Below are positions 5,868 through 6,599 of a stretch of DNA of 6,599 nt, one piece after another (position 1 is the first letter of the stretch; every line of letters begins with the position of its first letter). The stretch covers positions 1-6,599 of the forward strand of contig CAIUAS010000053.1 in assembly GCA_903897205.1 (NCBI GenBank). Reading direction: 5' to 3'. Origin of the DNA: an uncultured Gammaproteobacteria bacterium. Lineage in GTDB: Bacteria > Pseudomonadota > Gammaproteobacteria > CAIUAS01. A model generated the notes under the pieces. The model saw only the letters and a program-made list of their open reading frames with translations. It was not told where the DNA came from and did not search any database. The position numbers were made by a program, and so were the translations under genes.

Positions 5868-6599
5868 TTATGAATTGATAGTAAGGGATTGGTTTACCCT
5901 CGGAGCATCTATATTAGGGTTTTTCAACACTACCTGCTGCTCCACACGGATTGCTGGAGGACTGAAAAACTTCAAACCTATTTTATCACTTATATTTTCA
6001 CGACTATTATCGTTGGTTTCCGCAGGAAAACTACCATATAAACTAGCAGTATATTTCTTGTAAGCATCACTCGGAGACGTCTTCATGCTCTCAAGAGTTC
6101 TATCTATCGCTTCAATATCATTTTTATTGCCAAATGCTAGAATCATCTTGCTAAGTTCAACTGTCTTATCTACGGTATTTATGGTATTCACCGCTGCAAT
6201 TTGCTCTTGATTACCAAAAAGTTTAATGATACCAATAATATCCCTGCAATAAGTTTGGATAGTCCCATCTAAAGGACTGACAGTTCCGTTAGGTTTTACA
6301 AGGAAAAGATTCAAGAAAACTTGTTTGTGTTCATTAATAATATTTGTGAATACTGTCTGCAGATCATGGGTATTCTCACCGAGTAGCTGTAATGCTTCAT
6401 TGACTATGCCAGCTACTTTTAATCGGCTTTCGAAGTTTTTAAGAAGAGGAATAGAACCATCTCTGATTCTGTCCCATTGATTTTTACTTTTGTTCTCCAT
6501 GGCCTTAAATCTAACTGCAAGGTCTACAGATATTTTTTTCAATAAAGTAGTGATATTCCCTTTCACTGCAAAATCAGCTGCGGCATTAATATTTTTTAT
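5868..6599 (-). CDS. Hypothetical helical protein with an internal repeat, 5' end beyond the window
   Basis: I do not recognise this protein. The frame ends at TAA (5870-5868) and stays open to the right edge, giving 243 visible residues. An in-frame GTG at 6566 could start it (232 residues), but no ribosome-binding site is seen there and the frame continues upstream, so the gene is probably cut by the edge. The sequence looks mostly alpha-helical and soluble, with no signal peptide or membrane segment in the visible part. Counting from the GTG, residues 111-138 and 139-166 look like two adjacent 28-residue units, each with FGN followed by I-x-A (FGNQEQIAAVNTI and FGNKNDIEAIDRTL). A looser relative may lie at about 61-76. 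The C-terminal 60 residues are polar and proline-rich, probably flexible. It has its own terminator and converges on hsp20, so it belongs to a different transcription unit. No function can be assigned. Confidence 0.75.
   Translation of the reverse strand: MKNINAAADFAVKGNITTLLKKISVDLAVRFKAMENKSKNQWDRIRDGSIPLLKNFESRLKVAGIVNEALQLLGENTHDLQTVFTNIINEHKQVFLNLFLVKPNGTVSPLDGTIQTYCRDIIGIIKLFGNQEQIAAVNTINTVDKTVELSKMILAFGNKNDIEAIDRTLESMKTSPSDAYKKYTASLYGSFPAETNDNSRENISDKIGLKFFSPPAIRVEQQVVLKNPNIDAPRVNQSLTINS

Noticed and set aside
6564..6566. GTG as the confirmed start of the unknown protein
   Set aside because: The frame is open through to the window edge and no Shine-Dalgarno precedes the GTG, so the true start probably lies beyond the window.

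Overview
The window is AT-rich, densely coded bacterial DNA. It carries a [NiFe]-hydrogenase maturation operon on the minus strand, a small heat-shock gene on the plus strand, and part of an unrecognised minus-strand gene at the right edge. The Hyp proteins are typical of proteobacteria. The low GC and the overall style suggest a gammaproteobacterium, perhaps near Legionella/Rickettsiella, but that is an impression rather than something the sequence proves.

Layout by position: 1-326 (-) is the N-terminal part of a protein resembling the iron-sulfur (beta) subunit of a cytosolic [NiFe] hydrogenase/sulfhydrogenase, cut by the left edge. Then come hypE (336-1394, -), a 100-nt spacer with a dispersed repeat, hypD (1495-2607, -), hypC (2604-2840, -) and hypF (2861-5092, -). 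A 232-nt divergent intergenic region (5093-5324) holds promoter-like sequence, an imperfect inverted repeat, the second repeat copy and a leader stem-loop. It is followed by an Hsp20/alpha-crystallin gene (5325-5825, +), a hairpin terminator shared by convergent genes (5841-5860), and a helical protein of unknown function (5868 to the right edge, -) with an internal repeat.

How the genes work together: transcription runs leftward hypF-hypC-hypD-hypE and on into the hydrogenase-like gene. HypF (carbamoyltransferase) and HypE make the thiocarboxamide, then the thiocyanate, on the HypE C-terminal cysteine. HypC and HypD assemble the Fe(CN)2CO unit and deliver it to the large subunit. The nickel-insertion genes hypA and hypB, the endopeptidase and the catalytic subunits are not in the window; they probably lie to the left or elsewhere.

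I see no obviously new enzymatic system. The points most worth a second look are a 35-nt direct repeat (32/35 identical) that brackets the hypF-hypC-hypD block, the unknown repeat-containing protein at the right edge, and the uncharacterised hydrogenase cluster that must continue past the left edge.
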